This document shows positions 62,812-64,000 of a DNA stretch of 64,000 bases, in pieces; position 1 is the first letter of the stretch; the number at the start of each line of letters is the position of its first letter. The stretch comes from Congregibacter brevis. GTDB lineage: Bacteria; Pseudomonadota; Gammaproteobacteria; Pseudomonadales; Halieaceae. The stretch is taken from assembly GCF_045689245.1 (NCBI RefSeq), contig NZ_CP136865.1, positions 3,348,001 to 3,412,000 of the forward strand. The letters run 5' to 3'. Below the pieces are notes generated by a model. It was not told the DNA's origin and did no database searches. It worked only from the letters and a program-made list of their open reading frames with translations. Made by a program: the position numbers and the translations under genes.

Positions 62812-64000
62812 ATGCGCCGATGCTTCCCCCGGAGCAGCTCCAAGTCCCTCTACGTCGTAGTCCCTTTGATCGCGTCGATGAGCCTCGGGGCTTTCGGAGA
62901 AACAGTAGATAACAGCAGCGACTTGCTGGTGATGCTGCAGGGATCCGACCTCGATAGCTTCATTCACAGCATCAATGAGCACGGCGCGGTTATTACCCAC
63001 CATTTACCCATCATCAACGCGATTGGCGCGCGGATGAACGCAAAACAGCTCGCAGCTATCAAAAGAGACACCCCAAATATTGAGAGAGTTATAGATGATC
63101 TTGCGTGGGAACCAGAACCCGAGGCTCCGGATTTAGGGCTCTGCCCGCTCAGATCCTCAATCGAACTTCAATGGAGTGACAATACCGCGACGTGGCGGCT
63201 TTTTAACAAGTCAGACGAACCCCTAACAATCGCACAGGGAAGTATGGCTTGGCCGGAGGAATTGGGTGAGCTGAAGTCTGCGAGCTGGAACTCAAGCTCT
63301 CTCAACCTCGCTCCGGCCAACGCGCTCGACATTAACGACAACCCAGACAAAACACGAGATGTCGTGTGGCGCCATCAACAACCACTAACTATTGAAGGCG
63401 AGCAGTCAGCGCGGGTGAATTTTAGATTTGCGAGCGCCCCCGGTAACGAAGCAGCACTGCAGAGCCAGCTGACGTTGCAGGCTCGCGTTGATGAAGACTG
63501 CATCGCCGAGTTGGTGCCCAGCTACTCGGCGCCCTCGCAAGACACTTACTACCCAACGGTGAGCGGCGCGGCATTACTGCACAGCCACGGCATTACCGGA
63601 AAGGGCATCACGGTCGCAGTACTGGATTCGGGGCTCTGGGAAGCAAACACGGAACTCAGCTTAGACACCCAGGGCCAGGAACGGGTGATAGCACGCTACG
63701 ACGCTATTGCAGGGGCAGAGGTTGATTCTGCTTTTGATGAAAGCGGCCATGGCACGCATATGACGAGCGTGCTGGCCCGAAGTGGTCAAGTTACCCGACC
63801 CGGTACGTCACTACCAAGTTATCGAGGAATAGCGCCCGATGTAAAACTGGCGGTGGTCAAGGCCTTTGGAGAGTCGGGCAAAGCCGGGTTTCTGGACATT
63901 GTCAGAGGTGTGCAGTGGATCGTGGACAATCAGGAACGCTTGAACATCCGCGTCCTTAATCTGTCATTTGCAGCAAGGCCCAGGTGGCCCTATTGGGACG
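62812..64000 (+). CDS. Subtilisin-like (S8) serine protease, 5' part
   Basis: 396 codons to the right edge; the gene continues. The start (62812, ATG) is 5 nt after the GGDEF-EAL stop. A probable signal peptide (hydrophobic stretch near residues 12-28) precedes an inhibitor-type propeptide ending near VIDDLAW. About 130 residues of unassigned sequence then come before the catalytic domain with VAVLDSGLW (Asp) and HGTHM (His); the Ser is beyond the edge. It is likely exported and could be a type II secretion substrate. Confidence 0.85.
   Translation, partial: MRRCFPRSSSKSLYVVVPLIASMSLGAFGETVDNSSDLLVMLQGSDLDSFIHSINEHGAVITHHLPIINAIGARMNAKQLAAIKRDTPNIERVIDDLAWEPEPEAPDLGLCPLRSSIELQWSDNTATWRLFNKSDEPLTIAQGSMAWPEELGELKSASWNSSSLNLAPANALDINDNPDKTRDVVWRHQQPLTIEGEQSARVNFRFASAPGNEAALQSQLTLQARVDEDCIAELVPSYSAPSQDTYYPTVSGAALLHSHGITGKGITVAVLDSGLWEANTELSLDTQGQERVIARYDAIAGAEVDSAFDESGHGTHMTSVLARSGQVTRPGTSLPSYRGIAPDVKLAVVKAFGESGKAGFLDIVRGVQWIVDNQERLNIRVLNLSFAARPRWPYWD

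Overview
The window is a continuous stretch of chromosome from a marine-type gammaproteobacterium. Housekeeping proteins (PyrB, MurJ, RibF, GroEL, AceE/AceF, NadA, FabV) are typical of that class. The nadA / M48-TPR protease / tusA / permease neighbourhood resembles the one in Pseudomonas. A glucosylglycerate osmolyte operon, a large sulfotransferase cluster and FabV suggest a saltwater organism. My best guess is the OM60/NOR5 (Halieaceae) or Cellvibrionales area; this is inference from gene content, not a database match. I saw no rRNA, tRNA, insertion sequence, prophage or CRISPR array.

Layout, left to right. 1-9 kb, mostly minus strand: ileS (5' end only), ribF, murJ, nudF and pyrB in a tightly packed run, then sbcB, class I fumarase, a coiled-coil membrane protein and a PuuD-like membrane protein. 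9-14.4 kb: sodB with a strong terminator, groES-groEL with both a sigma-32 promoter and a CIRCE operator, fxsA, an alkyltransferase-like protein and an AmpG-type permease. 14.5-29.3 kb: the accessory heart of the window. It has six separate sulfotransferases plus a seventh sulfotransferase domain fused to a long coiled coil and two glycosyltransferase domains, an acyltransferase, a TIM-barrel glycosidase-like protein, a parvulin-type peptidyl-prolyl isomerase, a secreted 519-residue protein and a small lipoprotein. 29.6-40.3 kb: a complete type II secretion operon in the order gspE-F-G-H-I-J-K-L-M-C-D. 40.4-44.2 kb: an AlkK/DmdB-type acyl-CoA ligase, a metallo-beta-lactamase-fold hydrolase and fabV. 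44.3-53.5 kb: a four-gene glucosylglycerate synthesis and recycling operon directly downstream of aceE-aceF. 53.8-64 kb: an M16 lipoprotein peptidase, an AI-2E-type permease, tusA, an M48-TPR protease, nadA, a REC-GGDEF-EAL protein and a subtilisin-like protease cut by the right edge.

How the pieces may work together. The PPIase, sulfotransferase/glycosyltransferase fusion, acyltransferase and sulfotransferase genes are head-to-tail with almost no spacing, beside a predicted secreted protein and a type II secretion operon. This suggests a system that builds or decorates a sulfated, acylated surface glycan or glycoprotein. It is the most likely undescribed system here, but its substrate cannot be read from the sequence. 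Separately, the GT81-like synthase, HAD phosphatase, GH13 phosphorylase and glycerate kinase form a closed cycle for making and recovering glucosylglycerate.

A smaller recurring oddity is 11- to 12-bp periodic tandem repeats at gene boundaries: two copies just upstream of two start codons, and four to five units at three gene 3' ends.
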